DNA of 64,000 nt, from the NCBI GenBank assembly GCA_964608325.1, contig CAZSMX010000003.1:14098-78097 (forward strand). The letters are read 5' to 3'. Below, piece after piece: positions 38,895 through 48,283 of this stretch (position 1 is the stretch's first letter; each line of letters begins with the position of its first letter). Origin of the DNA: CAZRVH01 sp964608325 (lineage in GTDB: Bacteria; Patescibacteriota; Gracilibacteria; Peribacterales; Peribacteraceae). The notes beneath the pieces are model-generated. The model had not been told where the DNA came from. It did not search any database and saw only the letters and a list, made by a program, of their open reading frames with translations. Both the position numbers and the translations under genes were made by a program.

Positions 38895-39953
38895 TCATGC
38901 CTTTTCCTCGCTTGCTTTCGTCAGCGCGTCCTGCGCGATGTCGTTCAGGAGCTCCTCGATAAGCACCCCGATTTCCTGCTTCGTGAGCGGTTTGGCGTCG
39001 GTGGAGTCGAAGCCCGGGGCGTTCTCCTTAGGCTTCACCTCTGGGAAATCCTCGCCCCGCAGGTTGTGGAGGGCATGCACGACGAACATGCCGTCGCGGT
39101 CGTCTGCCCAGCGTGCTTCGTCCTCGGTCATCAGGATTTCCTCCGCCTTCTCGCCTGGGCGCATGCCCATGATCTTTTTTTCGATCGTCGCGGGATCCTT
39201 GCCGTAGAGCGGCGCGCCCTTCTCGATGAGTACGTCCGCCAGGTCTCCCAGGCGCACGACGGGCATCTTCAGGATGAACACTTCGCCTCCTTGCATCGAT
39301 TCCATCGCACGCAGCGTCAGGTCCGCGGCCTGGGGGATGGACATGAAGAAGCGGAGCATGTCGGGATGCGTGAGGGTCATGGGTCCGCCGTTCGCGATCT
39401 GCCGGAGGAACGTGGGGATCACCGATCCGCGGGAGCCGAGCACGTTGCCGAAACGGACGCTGGAGAATATCGTCTTTCTGGCCCCTTTGGAGTGCATCGC
39501 GGACGTCATGAGTTTCTCGGCCAAAAGCTTGGTCGCGCCCATGACATTCTGGGGGCTGACCGCCTTGTCCGTGCTTACCAGCAACACGCGCTCCACGCCT
39601 TGGCTCAGGGCCGCGTCGATGACGTTCTGCGTGCCGACGACGTTCGTCTTCACCGCTTCGAAGCTGTTGTATTCGCAGGAGGGGACATGCTTGTAGGCCG
39701 CGGCATGGAACACGATGTCGATTCCCTCCATGGCCGTCTGCAAACGCGCCGTGTCGCGCACGTCACCCAGGAGGTAGCGTACATTCGGATATGCGGCCAA
39801 TGCTTGCTGCGTAAGGAACTGCTTGTGCTCGTCACGGGAGAAAATACGCACGACCTCGGGCTTGTGTTCCAAGACCTGCCTGACGATTTCGGACCCGATG
39901 GATCCGGTGCCGCCGGTGATGAGGATGCGCTTTCCGCGGAAGAAGGAGGACAT
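38895..39953 (-). CDS. pseB: UDP-GlcNAc 4,6-dehydratase-like (PseB/FlaA1/CapE type)
   Basis: A 352-residue soluble short-chain dehydrogenase. ILITGGTGSIGSEIV binds NADP; AAAYKHVPSCE, VSTDKAVSPQNVMGATK (with Lys at the active site) and the SVRFGNVLGSRGSVIP segment are hallmarks of the soluble PseB/CapE branch. The N-terminal membrane domain of PglF-type enzymes is absent. It turns UDP-GlcNAc into a 4-keto-6-deoxy sugar, the entry to bacillosamine, pseudaminate or related sugars. No matching aminotransferase is seen in the window. TACAAT (at about 39998) with TGTGAC above gives a likely promoter with a 45-nt leader. Confidence 0.9.
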   Translation of the reverse strand: MSSFFRGKRILITGGTGSIGSEIVRQVLEHKPEVVRIFSRDEHKQFLTQQALAAYPNVRYLLGDVRDTARLQTAMEGIDIVFHAAAYKHVPSCEYNSFEAVKTNVVGTQNVIDAALSQGVERVLLVSTDKAVSPQNVMGATKLLAEKLMTSAMHSKGARKTIFSSVRFGNVLGSRGSVIPTFLRQIANGGPMTLTHPDMLRFFMSIPQAADLTLRAMESMQGGEVFILKMPVVRLGDLADVLIEKGAPLYGKDPATIEKKIMGMRPGEKAEEILMTEDEARWADDRDGMFVVHALHNLRGEDFPEVKPKENAPGFDSTDAKPLTKQEIGVLIEELLNDIAQDALTKASEEKA

Positions 39954-40056
39954 GATGAAGGGGGACGGGGGAAAAGCTTCCCCGGGCGTTCGCGGCCATT
40001 GTACACCCGGTGGACGTTCGTCACAGGGGGAATCACTCCCATCCGTATACCGCGTT

Positions 40057-40899
40057 CTAGGAAAGATTCTCGCGGAAATACCGTTCCAACGTATGCGTCG
40101 GTCGGAACGCGATGAGCCGCTCCAGGCGCGAGGTGTCGATGTGCCCGATGTTGCCCGACGGCATCGCCTCCCCGTATCTGGCGGCGATCGGTTTGCCTGT
40201 CATCCGTTCGCATATCGCGATGATTTCCCTGATGGAATAATTCTCCGGCCCCGCGACATTCACGATGCCGCGCGCATCCGCGACGATAAGATCGTGGATC
40301 ATCCTCGCGGCGTCTTCCGTATGCAGGAACGTTCGGCGGAGTTCCCCGTTGTTGTCTGCGATCACGATTTCCTTTCCGTTTTTCACGCAGTCGAGGATGA
40401 ACCAAGGCAATCCCTTTGACTGTCCCGGTCCGTACAGGTTGCACAGGCGCAGGATGAGGGCCCTGTCTTTTGGAAGCCGGGTTCCGATGCGCGACTCGGC
40501 ATCGGCCTTCGCCGAGGCATACTGCGTTTCGGGATGCAGCGGGGATGTTTCCTCCGCCTTCTCGGTCGTGCCGTACACTAGGGACGTCGATATGTGCACG
40601 AGCGTCTGGGCGCCGCCTTCGATCGTTTCCAGGAGATGGTCCATGCCCTTCGTGTTCAGGTCCAGGCACGCGTCCATGGGATCCGTCACCTGTCCCGTGA
40701 GATTCACGATTACGTCGAACTCCTTCAGCTTCGCCAGGTCTTCCTTTTTCAAAAGATCCATCTGCAGATACGGTCGTTCACCCCGATCCCGGGTGCCCGA
40801 AACCGTCACGCGGAAGTCCGAGGGGCTTTCGTCAAAGACCCGTTTCAGCGCCTGTCCCAATAATCCCGTTCCGCCGAGGAGCAAAACGGACTTATTCAT
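40057..40899 (-). CDS. NAD-dependent epimerase/dehydratase family protein
   Basis: A 280-residue extended short-chain dehydrogenase. LLLGGTGLLGQALKR binds the cofactor; the active-site region has TSLVYGTTE and YASAK (about 149-153). It resembles dTDP-4-dehydrorhamnose reductase- or epimerase-like proteins; the substrate cannot be set. The ATG at 40899 overlaps the neuC stop by 8 nt, so it is translationally coupled to the nonulosonate genes and may modify their precursor or a sugar from the PseB-like enzyme. Confidence 0.85.
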   Translation of the reverse strand: MNKSVLLLGGTGLLGQALKRVFDESPSDFRVTVSGTRDRGERPYLQMDLLKKEDLAKLKEFDVIVNLTGQVTDPMDACLDLNTKGMDHLLETIEGGAQTLVHISTSLVYGTTEKAEETSPLHPETQYASAKADAESRIGTRLPKDRALILRLCNLYGPGQSKGLPWFILDCVKNGKEIVIADNNGELRRTFLHTEDAARMIHDLIVADARGIVNVAGPENYSIREIIAICERMTGKPIAARYGEAMPSGNIGHIDTSRLERLIAFRPTHTLERYFRENLS

Positions 40900-42028
40900 A
40901 GAAGCGCTTCTGGACGAGTCCATCGAGCGGCAGTTCCTTCAGGAGCTTGTAGATCTTGGGGGCGGTGGTGCCGTCGCCGTAGATGTTCGGGATCGCCTTG
41001 ATGCTGTCGCGGAATGATGTGTCGAACAGCGCCTTGCGCAGCGCCTTCTCGATTTCCGCGCTGTCATACGGCGCGTCGATGACGCTCACAGGTCGCTCGC
41101 GTCCCTGCTGGCGCGTGCCGATGTTCACGGTGGGCACGTGGAACGTGGCTGCCTCGTGGATGCCCGAGCTGGAGTTGCCGACGATGGCCCAGATGTGGCG
41201 GTAAAGGTTCGCGAAGGTCTCCACGTCGAGGCTTGGGTACCAGGTGAGGCCCGAGTCCGTCACCGTCTTCACGATGCTGCTGAAGCCGGCGTCGTTGTTC
41301 GGAAGGAGAGCGATCGTCTGCACTTCCACCGCCTTGAGCGCCTTGAGAGTTTCGGTGATCTGGCGCAGCGAGTCGGTGTTCTCCGTCGTGACCGGGTGCT
41401 GGATGAGGATGACGGTTGGCTGGGAGAAATCCACCCCGAAGCGCTTCTCCAGCTCCTCTTTCGGGACGACGGGCGCGTTCACGAGCACGTCCAGCGAGGG
41501 GCAGCCGACGACGTGGATGTCCTTCGGGTTCTCGCCCATGGCAATGAGGCGGCGCTTCGCGTCCTCGGTGGCGGGGAAGTGGATGTGCGCGAATTTGCTC
41601 ATGGCGTGGCGCAGGCTCTCGTCGATGCTGCCAGTCACTTCGCCCCCTTGGATGTGGGCGACGGGGATGTTCATGTGCGCGGCCGCGACTGTCGCCGCAA
41701 AGTTCGCGCCGATGTCGAAGCCCGTCAGGACAAGGTCCGGCTTCTCGCGTTCCAGGATATCCACAAGTCCGGCGAGGACGCGTCCAATGCCGCGGACCAT
41801 CTCGCCCCCGTTGTCCGGCGCTCCCTCATGGAACATCTCGATCGTGCTATCCACGGTGAATCCGTCCGCCTCGATCTTCTTCACGTCTTCCCCATGGCCA
41901 GGCAAGAGGTTGATGCCCGTCACGACGAGGTGGAGCTGGAAGAAGGGGTCCGCCTTGATCAATTGCAGGACGGGGCGGTAGCGGCTGTAGTCGGCGCGCC
42001 GTTCGATGACGACGAGTATTTTGCGCAT
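40892..42028 (-). CDS. neuC: UDP-N-acetylglucosamine 2-epimerase, hydrolysing (NeuC/LegG type)
   Basis: A 378-residue GT-B fold enzyme. The start RKILVVIERRADYSRYRPVL matches NeuC rather than WecB. HIQGGEVTGSIDESLRHAMSKFAHIHF, VVGCPSLD and GNSSSGIHEA are characteristic. It releases ManNAc (or a 6-deoxy derivative) with UDP, the first step to nonulosonic acids. It lies 16 bp behind neuB and in front of the epimerase gene. Sialic and legionaminic versions cannot be told apart by eye. Confidence 0.93.
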   Translation of the reverse strand: MRKILVVIERRADYSRYRPVLQLIKADPFFQLHLVVTGINLLPGHGEDVKKIEADGFTVDSTIEMFHEGAPDNGGEMVRGIGRVLAGLVDILEREKPDLVLTGFDIGANFAATVAAAHMNIPVAHIQGGEVTGSIDESLRHAMSKFAHIHFPATEDAKRRLIAMGENPKDIHVVGCPSLDVLVNAPVVPKEELEKRFGVDFSQPTVILIQHPVTTENTDSLRQITETLKALKAVEVQTIALLPNNDAGFSSIVKTVTDSGLTWYPSLDVETFANLYRHIWAIVGNSSSGIHEAATFHVPTVNIGTRQQGRERPVSVIDAPYDSAEIEKALRKALFDTSFRDSIKAIPNIYGDGTTAPKIYKLLKELPLDGLVQKRFYE

Positions 42029-42044
42029 GGGAGAGGAGGGGGAA

Positions 42045-43100
42045 TCAGCGGGAAGCGACGTCGGCCCAACGGACCTGGGTGTCGGCGGGAAGGTCCTTGC
42101 TGGCTTTCTTGCCGAGCAATCCCTTGTAGTCCTTGGCCTTGATCTCGCCGGAGCCGGGGCGCTTCACCCAGAGGTTCTTGTCGCTGAACTTCTCGCCTTT
42201 CTTCACGGGCTTGATGGTGACGACGCAGGCGTAGGCGAAGTTGATGACGTCCTTTTCTTCCTTGAGGATGTTCTTCTTCCCGCCCATCGCCTCATGAACG
42301 GCCTTGGTCCCATCGATGAGCTCCTTCAGTTCGGCGGGGTCGATGGAAATGGCGATGTCCGGACCGGGCCAGTTTTTATCCGACGTGAAGTGCTTTTCGA
42401 TGATGGCCGCATCCAGGGCGATCGCCGCGAAGGACGTCCAGTTGCCCAGCGAGTGGTCGCTGGAACCGACGACGGTATTCGGGAATTTCTTCTTGAGATC
42501 GTTGATGGCGCCCAGGCGCACCTTGTCGTAGGGGGTGGGGTACATGGACGTGCAGTGGAGGAGCGCCACCGGCGTCTTGTGCTTGCGGAAGATCTTGACC
42601 GCCTCGGCGATGGAATCGAGGTTGTTCATGCCCGTGCTGAGGACCACAGGCTTGCCGTACTTGGCGATATGCTCGATGAGCGGGTAGTTGTTGCACTCCC
42701 CGGACCCGATCTTGATGGCCGAGACCTTCATGCGCATGAGTCGGTCCGCCGCGGCGCGGGAGAACGGCGTGCAGAGGTAGATCATCCCCTTGGATTCGAC
42801 GTATTTCTTCAACTCCTTTTCCTGCTCTTCCGAGAATGCGCAGCGCTTCATGATATCCCAAATGCTCTCGGTCGTGTGGCCGGGTACCACTTTCTTGGCC
42901 ACGGGCGCCATCTCGTCCTCCACCACGTGGGACTGGAACTTCACGCACTCGGCGCCCGCCTTGGCTGCGTCATCCACCATCTTCTTTGCCTTCTTCATGT
43001 CGCCTTCATGGTTGATGCCGATTTCAACGATGACGAAGGGCTGGAAATCCGGTCCGATCTTACGGCCGGCGATAGTGATGAAGGGGTTCTTCTTGGGCAT
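42045..43100 (-). CDS. neuB: N-acetylneuraminate/legionaminate synthase (NeuB/LegI type)
   Basis: A 351-residue enzyme that condenses ManNAc-type sugars with phosphoenolpyruvate. The barrel domain shows VEIGINHEGDMKKAKKM, CVKFQSH, LCTPFS, KIGSGECNNYPLI, LLHCTSMYPTP and SSDHSLGNW; the C-terminal SAF/antifreeze-like domain covers about 285-345 (VTIKPVKKGEKFSDKNL). The start at 43100 is chosen for homology (MPKKNPFITIAGRKIG); TATACT lies 25 nt before it. It is the first gene of a leftward unit with neuC and an epimerase. Confidence 0.96.
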   Translation of the reverse strand: MPKKNPFITIAGRKIGPDFQPFVIVEIGINHEGDMKKAKKMVDDAAKAGAECVKFQSHVVEDEMAPVAKKVVPGHTTESIWDIMKRCAFSEEQEKELKKYVESKGMIYLCTPFSRAAADRLMRMKVSAIKIGSGECNNYPLIEHIAKYGKPVVLSTGMNNLDSIAEAVKIFRKHKTPVALLHCTSMYPTPYDKVRLGAINDLKKKFPNTVVGSSDHSLGNWTSFAAIALDAAIIEKHFTSDKNWPGPDIAISIDPAELKELIDGTKAVHEAMGGKKNILKEEKDVINFAYACVVTIKPVKKGEKFSDKNLWVKRPGSGEIKAKDYKGLLGKKASKDLPADTQVRWADVASR

Positions 43101-43197
43101 GGGAAAAGGGGAATGCTGGCAAAAGAGTATAGCATTCTCCCATATCTTCAATGCCGAAATCTGCTGGAAAAAGCCGAAAGCTTGCTACAATGGCCCC

Positions 43198-43875
43198 ATG
43201 TCCGAAAAGCCCACCGTCCTCGGCCTCATCCTCGCCCGCGGCGGCTCCAAGCGTCTGCCGCGCAAGAACGTCCTGCCGCTCGCCGGCAAGCCGCTCATTG
43301 CGTATTCCATCGAGGCGGCGAAGGAGTCGGGGGTGGTCGACCGCATCGTGGTATCGACCGACGATGCCGAGATCGCCGATGTGTCCAAGCGCCATGGAGC
43401 CGAGGTACCGTTCCTGCGCCCCGCCGACCTCTCGGGCGATAGCGCGACAAGCGAGAGTGCCATCCGCCATGCCGTCGAATGGCTGAAGCAAGAGGAGGGA
43501 TACGAGCCGGACTACCTGCTGCTCCTGCAGCCGACCATCCCGTTCCGCACGGGCGGGGACATCCGCGACGCCTTTGCGCTCCTGCAAGACAAGAAGGCCG
43601 ACGCCGTCGTCAGCATGGAAGAGTTTACGCCCCATCCGTTCGGCATCACCGAGCTCGGCGACGGACGGGTCGATATCGAGATAGAGAAACCCCAGCCGAC
43701 GGAGCTGCATCTCAACGGTGCCATCTACTTGGTAAAGACGCCGGTGTTCATGGAAGAGAGAACCCTGTATCCCGCCGGTCGCACGTACGCGTACGTCATG
43801 CCCGAGGAGCGATCGCTGGATATCGATTACCTTGCGGATCTCAAACTGGCAGAGGCGATGATCGCCGTGCGCTGA
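43198..43875 (+). CDS. neuA: CMP-nonulosonate (CMP-sialic acid-type) cytidylyltransferase
   Basis: A 225-residue nucleotidyltransferase. LGLILARGGSKRLPRKN (residues about 8-24) is the CTP-binding loop, PLIAYSIEAAKESGVVD and VVSTDDAEIADVSKRHG are typical, and QPTIPFRTGGDI binds the acceptor. It couples the nonulosonic acid of NeuB to CMP in the cytoplasm. It is transcribed away from neuB with only 97 bp between; TACAAT lies 6 nt before the ATG. It converges directly with the ABC transporter gene, without a gap. Confidence 0.95.
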   Translation: MSEKPTVLGLILARGGSKRLPRKNVLPLAGKPLIAYSIEAAKESGVVDRIVVSTDDAEIADVSKRHGAEVPFLRPADLSGDSATSESAIRHAVEWLKQEEGYEPDYLLLLQPTIPFRTGGDIRDAFALLQDKKADAVVSMEEFTPHPFGITELGDGRVDIEIEKPQPTELHLNGAIYLVKTPVFMEERTLYPAGRTYAYVMPEERSLDIDYLADLKLAEAMIAVR

Positions 43876-45714
43876 TCATACGAATTTCTGGTCCTCCCAA
43901 AGCCGGTGGAAGCGCCCCTTCTGCTCCAGTAGTTCATGCAGCCTTCCTTTTTCCGCGACTTTTCCTTCGTCCAGGACGACGATCTTATTGGCGTGCTGGA
44001 TCGTAGATAGGCGGTGGGCGATGACGATGGCCGTGCGGCCGCGAACAGCGTCGTCGATCGCTTCCTGGATCAGTTTCTCCGTCTGGGAATCAAGCGCGCT
44101 CGTCGCTTCGTCCAGGATGAGGATTTCGGCTCCCTTCAACAATGCGCGCGCGATGCTCACGCGCTGCTTCTCGCCGCCGGAGAGCTTCACGCCGCGGTCT
44201 CCCACGAGCGTGTCCAGCCCCTGCGGCAGCTTCGACACGAAGTCATCGAGGCGCGCTTGCGTCACCACTTCGAGCACCCTTTCATCGGTCACGCCGCTCA
44301 GTCCGTAGGCTATGTTATTGCGCAGCGTGTCATGAATGAGAAGCGTTTCCTGGCTGACGATGGCCGTATGTTCATGGAGCGACGCAAGCGTCCAGTCGCG
44401 GATGTCCGTTCCGTCGATGAAGAGCGTTCCCGGCGGGCAATCGTAGAGGCGGGTGATGAGATGGATGAGGGTCGTCTTGCCCGATCCCGTGGCCCCCACG
44501 ACGGCGACCATGTCACCCTTGGGGATAATGAGCGAGATGTCCTTCAGCACGCCCTCGCGACCGGGATAGCCGAAGGTGAGGTTTTTGAATTCGATCTTGT
44601 CCTTCAGCCCCGGGAACGCCTTGGTACCGTCCGGCACGAAGGCCTTGTCGCCGTCATCGAAGATCTTCAGGAGTTCGTCCGCCGGTCCTTCCGCGTTCGC
44701 CAGCACCCCGCGGAATCCGGTGAGGATGCCGAACTTCGTGGAGGCGTTCAGCACGACGTAGAAGTACACGATGAACGACGTGGGGTCTGCGTTCTCGCCC
44801 TGCTGTATGAGGATGTACAGCATGCCTGCGAACAAGATGATGCTGCAGACCAGGGTGATCGTTTCCTGCATCGGCAGGATGAGCTCTTTCAGCTGCACCG
44901 AGCGGAAGTTCAGTCTGGCTTGCATGTCGCTCACGTCGGCATAGCGTTTCTGCTCGCGGCTTTCCGAGCTATAGGACTTGACCAGCGGCATCGTCGAAAG
45001 GATCTCGATCGCGATCTTCCCCATGTCCCCACTGCGTCCCGCCATGGATTGTGAGATGTTGCGGATCTCCTTGATCGCCTTGCGGACGATGAAGAAGAGG
45101 AAGCCGAAGAGAGGGAAGGCGAACACCGTCAGCTGCCAGGAGATCTGGGACATGACGAACAGGTACACGAGCAGTGAGAAGATGGAGTTCACGAATGTGT
45201 TGATGGTGTGCAGCGGCATGAGGACATGCTCCGTGAACTGGGAGAGAACCGTGGCATTGTGCCCCACGCTCGTCCGGTCGAAGTACAGTTTGCCGAAGCT
45301 GAGGAAGCGGCCGAACACGACCTTGCGCAGGTGATGCAGCGCGCGGGAGGTGAAGTATCCCATGCTTACGCCCGAGGCGTATTTCAGCGCGTTCTTGAGA
45401 AGCACGCTGATAAGGAAGAATCCCATGAGCGTTGCGAAGAGCGTGCGGTCCGCGCCCGTGAAGGATGCGGGGAGCAGCGAGAGTCCCCATTGGAGACCCG
45501 GAACCTGCGTGATGAAGCTGTAATCCTGTTGGAGGAATCCGTTCAGGATGGGAACGAGCAGTCCGAGGCTGACGCCTTCGAACGCCGCCGCCGCGAGGGA
45601 CAGGGCGACCGGGATGCCCAGGTAAGCCGGGTGGATGTTGATGCCCTCCAGGAGACGGAAGATTTTTCCCAGAGTGGATCCCCGTGGTGCTGATGCGTCT
45701 TTCACGAGGGGCAT
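43876..45714 (-). CDS. ABC transporter, lipid-linked oligosaccharide flippase-like (PglK/MsbA type)
   Basis: A 612-residue half transporter. The N-terminal about 330 residues have six hydrophobic segments; the nucleotide-binding domain carries VGATGSGKTTLIHL (Walker A, about 407-420), LSGGEKQRVSIARALL (signature, about 510-525), ILILDEATSALD (Walker B) and AHRLSTI (switch histidine). It should work as a homodimer in the inner membrane. Given the locus it probably flips a lipid-linked glycan, but MsbA-like lipid export cannot be excluded. It is the last gene of the leftward unit that starts at 50713. Confidence 0.9.
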   Translation of the reverse strand: MPLVKDASAPRGSTLGKIFRLLEGINIHPAYLGIPVALSLAAAAFEGVSLGLLVPILNGFLQQDYSFITQVPGLQWGLSLLPASFTGADRTLFATLMGFFLISVLLKNALKYASGVSMGYFTSRALHHLRKVVFGRFLSFGKLYFDRTSVGHNATVLSQFTEHVLMPLHTINTFVNSIFSLLVYLFVMSQISWQLTVFAFPLFGFLFFIVRKAIKEIRNISQSMAGRSGDMGKIAIEILSTMPLVKSYSSESREQKRYADVSDMQARLNFRSVQLKELILPMQETITLVCSIILFAGMLYILIQQGENADPTSFIVYFYVVLNASTKFGILTGFRGVLANAEGPADELLKIFDDGDKAFVPDGTKAFPGLKDKIEFKNLTFGYPGREGVLKDISLIIPKGDMVAVVGATGSGKTTLIHLITRLYDCPPGTLFIDGTDIRDWTLASLHEHTAIVSQETLLIHDTLRNNIAYGLSGVTDERVLEVVTQARLDDFVSKLPQGLDTLVGDRGVKLSGGEKQRVSIARALLKGAEILILDEATSALDSQTEKLIQEAIDDAVRGRTAIVIAHRLSTIQHANKIVVLDEGKVAEKGRLHELLEQKGRFHRLWEDQKFV

Positions 45715-45757
45715 ACTAGAGGATTGTGGGGCAAAACCGAAGCCATTGCCGCCTTGT

Positions 45758-47572
45758 TTATGCGTCGTATACGGTGTCGAACCAGTGTTTCAGCTGAATT
45801 AGGGTGGAAAGGGTGTGCATGCTGTATCGGGACCGGTCGGCGTGTTTTTCGTATACGGAACGCACTTCCTCCATATTGAACAGCTCTTTCATGCGGGCGT
45901 GCTCCAACATGCCGTCGACAAGGGGGCGGGCCTCGCGGCGCAGCCACTTGGCGACCGGGGGGAAGAACGACGACTTTGAGAGCGTGAAGAGGTGGTCAGG
46001 AAGAAGCGGGCGGTAGGTGTCTTTCAGGAGGGCCTTCGTCCGGCTCCGGGTGGTGTGCCAGTGTGACGGGGTGGCGTGCGATGCCGCGATGATGCGTTCG
46101 TCTACGAATGGGACGCGGCACTCAAGCCCGCTTTGCATGGTCACGGCGTCCGACAAGCGTAACGCCTCGTCGACGAGCCACAGATGCCGGTCGAATTCCA
46201 TGAAAGCGCGGACGGCATCGAGCTCGGCGAGGGAACCAAACCGTTGCATGAAGAGCGACGTCGTCGCGGAAGCGTCGAACCAGTCGCCGCGCGCGATTGC
46301 CGCGCCTTCTTCCGGCGCGCGTGCGAGCAATCGCTCGGCTAGCGCGGGGCCCGGCTGCATCCGCAGCACGTCGGTCGGCTGCCCCATTGCCTTTCCAGCC
46401 AATGCCCGTAGCGACGGGGGGACGATAGAAAGCAATTGCAGGATGCGCGCGATGCGGTAGCGCGGGTACCCTCCGAAGAGTTCGTCTCCTCCCACTCCCG
46501 AAAGCACCACGTCCACGTGCTTCTTCGCTTCCGCGGCAAGAAGGGATTGCGCCACGGCGACGCCGTTGGCGTTGGGCTGGTCCAGTGCCCGGGCGGTTTC
46601 ATGGTAGTGGTCCTTGAACCGTTCCGCCGTGAGGAGGATTTCATGATGCTCCGTGCCGTAGTGCGCGGCAGTCATCTTCGCCAGATCGGCATCCGTATTG
46701 AAACGCCGCTCCCCCTCGTCCTCGGTTGCATCGAAACGCACCGTAAACGTCTTGATGGGTTTCTCCGCATGCCGCGACATGTGGTGCAGGATGATCGACG
46801 AATCCATGCCGCCGCTGAGGAACACGCCCACGGGCTTGTCCGAGACGAGGTGCTGGCGCACGATGTCGTCCATCCGGTCGGGGAAACGCTTCTTGAAATC
46901 GTCCTTCGACGCGTATGTTGTTTTTTCGTCCGATGAGAAGGTCCGGCGTTCTTCCTTTCCCTCCTTCCAGGTGAGGACTGTTCCGGGCGGCAGCTGCCAG
47001 ATGCCCTCGCACAGCGTTTCGGGTCCGGGGACGTATTGGAGGCGGAGGTACCGTGAGAGCGATGTCATGTTGATCGCGGGCTTCGTCGGCATCGCCTTCA
47101 TCAACGCCCGCATTTCGGATGCGAAGGCGAGCTTGCCGCCGGGATACGCGATGAACAGCGGCTTGATGCCCTTGCCGTCACGGGCCAGGTGCCAGCTGTT
47201 CGTTCTCGTGTCGTAGATACCGAAGGCGAACATGCCCCTTAGGAGGCGGACGAATCCCATGCCGTATTTTTCGTACAGGCGGAGGATCACTTCGGTATCC
47301 GTCCCCGTATTGCATGCCAGTCCTTCCCGGTCGCGCAGTTCCCGGAAGTTAAAAATCTCCCCGTTGTAGACGATGGCGACGGTTCGGTTATCATTCCACA
47401 TCGGCTGGTCGCCCTCCGGCCGCGGGTCCAGGATCGCCAGGCGACAGTGTCCGAGCGATGCGCCGTTGCCCACATGCACGGCGTTCCCGTCCGGTCCCCG
47501 GTGCTCCAAAGCGGCGGTCATCCGCAGGATGCCGTCACGGTCTTCGCCTGCGATACCCGCTATTCCGCACAT
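45758..47572 (-). CDS. asnB: Asparagine synthetase B-like glutamine amidotransferase
   Basis: A 604-residue protein. Cys 2 (MCGIAGIAG) is the Ntn-type glutaminase nucleophile; RGPDGNAVHVG, YNGEIFNFRELR and TDTEVILRLYEKYG complete the N-terminal domain (about 1-200). The synthetase domain has GVFLSGGMDSSIILHHM (PP-loop, about 249-265) and VLSGVGGDELFGGYPRY. Copies of this type inside sugar loci (such as WbpS or exosortase-related proteins) often amidate sugar acids, so it could act on the ManNAcA or nonulosonate rather than on aspartate. TATACT lies 10 nt before the ATG. Confidence 0.92.
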   Translation of the reverse strand: MCGIAGIAGEDRDGILRMTAALEHRGPDGNAVHVGNGASLGHCRLAILDPRPEGDQPMWNDNRTVAIVYNGEIFNFRELRDREGLACNTGTDTEVILRLYEKYGMGFVRLLRGMFAFGIYDTRTNSWHLARDGKGIKPLFIAYPGGKLAFASEMRALMKAMPTKPAINMTSLSRYLRLQYVPGPETLCEGIWQLPPGTVLTWKEGKEERRTFSSDEKTTYASKDDFKKRFPDRMDDIVRQHLVSDKPVGVFLSGGMDSSIILHHMSRHAEKPIKTFTVRFDATEDEGERRFNTDADLAKMTAAHYGTEHHEILLTAERFKDHYHETARALDQPNANGVAVAQSLLAAEAKKHVDVVLSGVGGDELFGGYPRYRIARILQLLSIVPPSLRALAGKAMGQPTDVLRMQPGPALAERLLARAPEEGAAIARGDWFDASATTSLFMQRFGSLAELDAVRAFMEFDRHLWLVDEALRLSDAVTMQSGLECRVPFVDERIIAASHATPSHWHTTRSRTKALLKDTYRPLLPDHLFTLSKSSFFPPVAKWLRREARPLVDGMLEHARMKELFNMEEVRSVYEKHADRSRYSMHTLSTLIQLKHWFDTVYDA

Positions 47573-47599
47573 GGTCGAAGGGAGTATACAGGCATTTCG

Positions 47600-48283
47600 T
47601 CAGCTCTTTGTCCATTTCAGCCTCCACATCGTTGCAATCGCTTTCCACGCATCCTTCCTATTGATTTTCTTTCCTTGTTCGATGGTCCTGGGGTGGTAAT
47701 TGATGGGTATTTCGCGGATGACGACGCCTTGTTTCAGGCATTTCGCGCAAATCTCCGCCTCCATCTCGAAGCCCCTCGACGTGAGGTTGAGCGAACGGAA
47801 CGTATTCGTCGGGAGCATCTTGTAGCATGTGTAGCTGTCGGTCACTCGTGAGCCGAAGAGTAGATTTAACCACGCGGTTACGACTTTGTTTCCAAGGAGA
47901 AAGCGCCTGTAAATGTTTGGGTTCGGCTGGAGGAATCGCGAACCGAAAATGGCGCACTCGGGGTGCTGTAGCGCTTCGCTATGAAGGGTATGAATTTGCA
48001 CGGGTTCGTATTCCAGGTCCGCGTCTTGGATGACCGTGAAGGGTGCTGTCGCATGTTCAAGGCCGAGACGGATGGCAGAGCCCTTTCCGCCGTTCTCTTT
48101 CGTAAGCACCAGGTCTTGGGGGCGGGCATGCGCGCGGAGGATTTCTTCCGACCGGTCGCGCGAGCCGTCGTTCACGTAGATGATCTGCGCATCCGCATGC
48201 GTTTTGTTTAGCATCTCCATCACGGACGCAATAGTCCGCTCTTCGTTGTACACGGGCACGATGATGGTCAGCGGGGCGGTCAC
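47600..48283 (-). CDS. GT2 glycosyltransferase, DPM1-like
   Basis: A 227-residue GT2 enzyme. IIVPVYNEERTIASVM, YVNDGSRDRS, NGGKGSAIRLGL and the DADLEY motif (about 95-100) match polyprenyl-phosphate sugar synthases. SYTCYKMLPTNTF lies at the acceptor site. It overlaps the polytopic membrane protein gene upstream by 4 nt, again a GT2/GT-C-type pairing: this enzyme could load a sugar on polyprenyl phosphate and the membrane protein could use it. There are no transmembrane segments. Confidence 0.87.
   Translation of the reverse strand: MTAPLTIIVPVYNEERTIASVMEMLNKTHADAQIIYVNDGSRDRSEEILRAHARPQDLVLTKENGGKGSAIRLGLEHATAPFTVIQDADLEYEPVQIHTLHSEALQHPECAIFGSRFLQPNPNIYRRFLLGNKVVTAWLNLLFGSRVTDSYTCYKMLPTNTFRSLNLTSRGFEMEAEICAKCLKQGVVIREIPINYHPRTIEQGKKINRKDAWKAIATMWRLKWTKS

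Noticed and set aside
42006..43442. A 478-codon frame opposite to neuB and into neuA
   Set aside because: It overlaps three genes with clear homology and has the composition of an antisense shadow.
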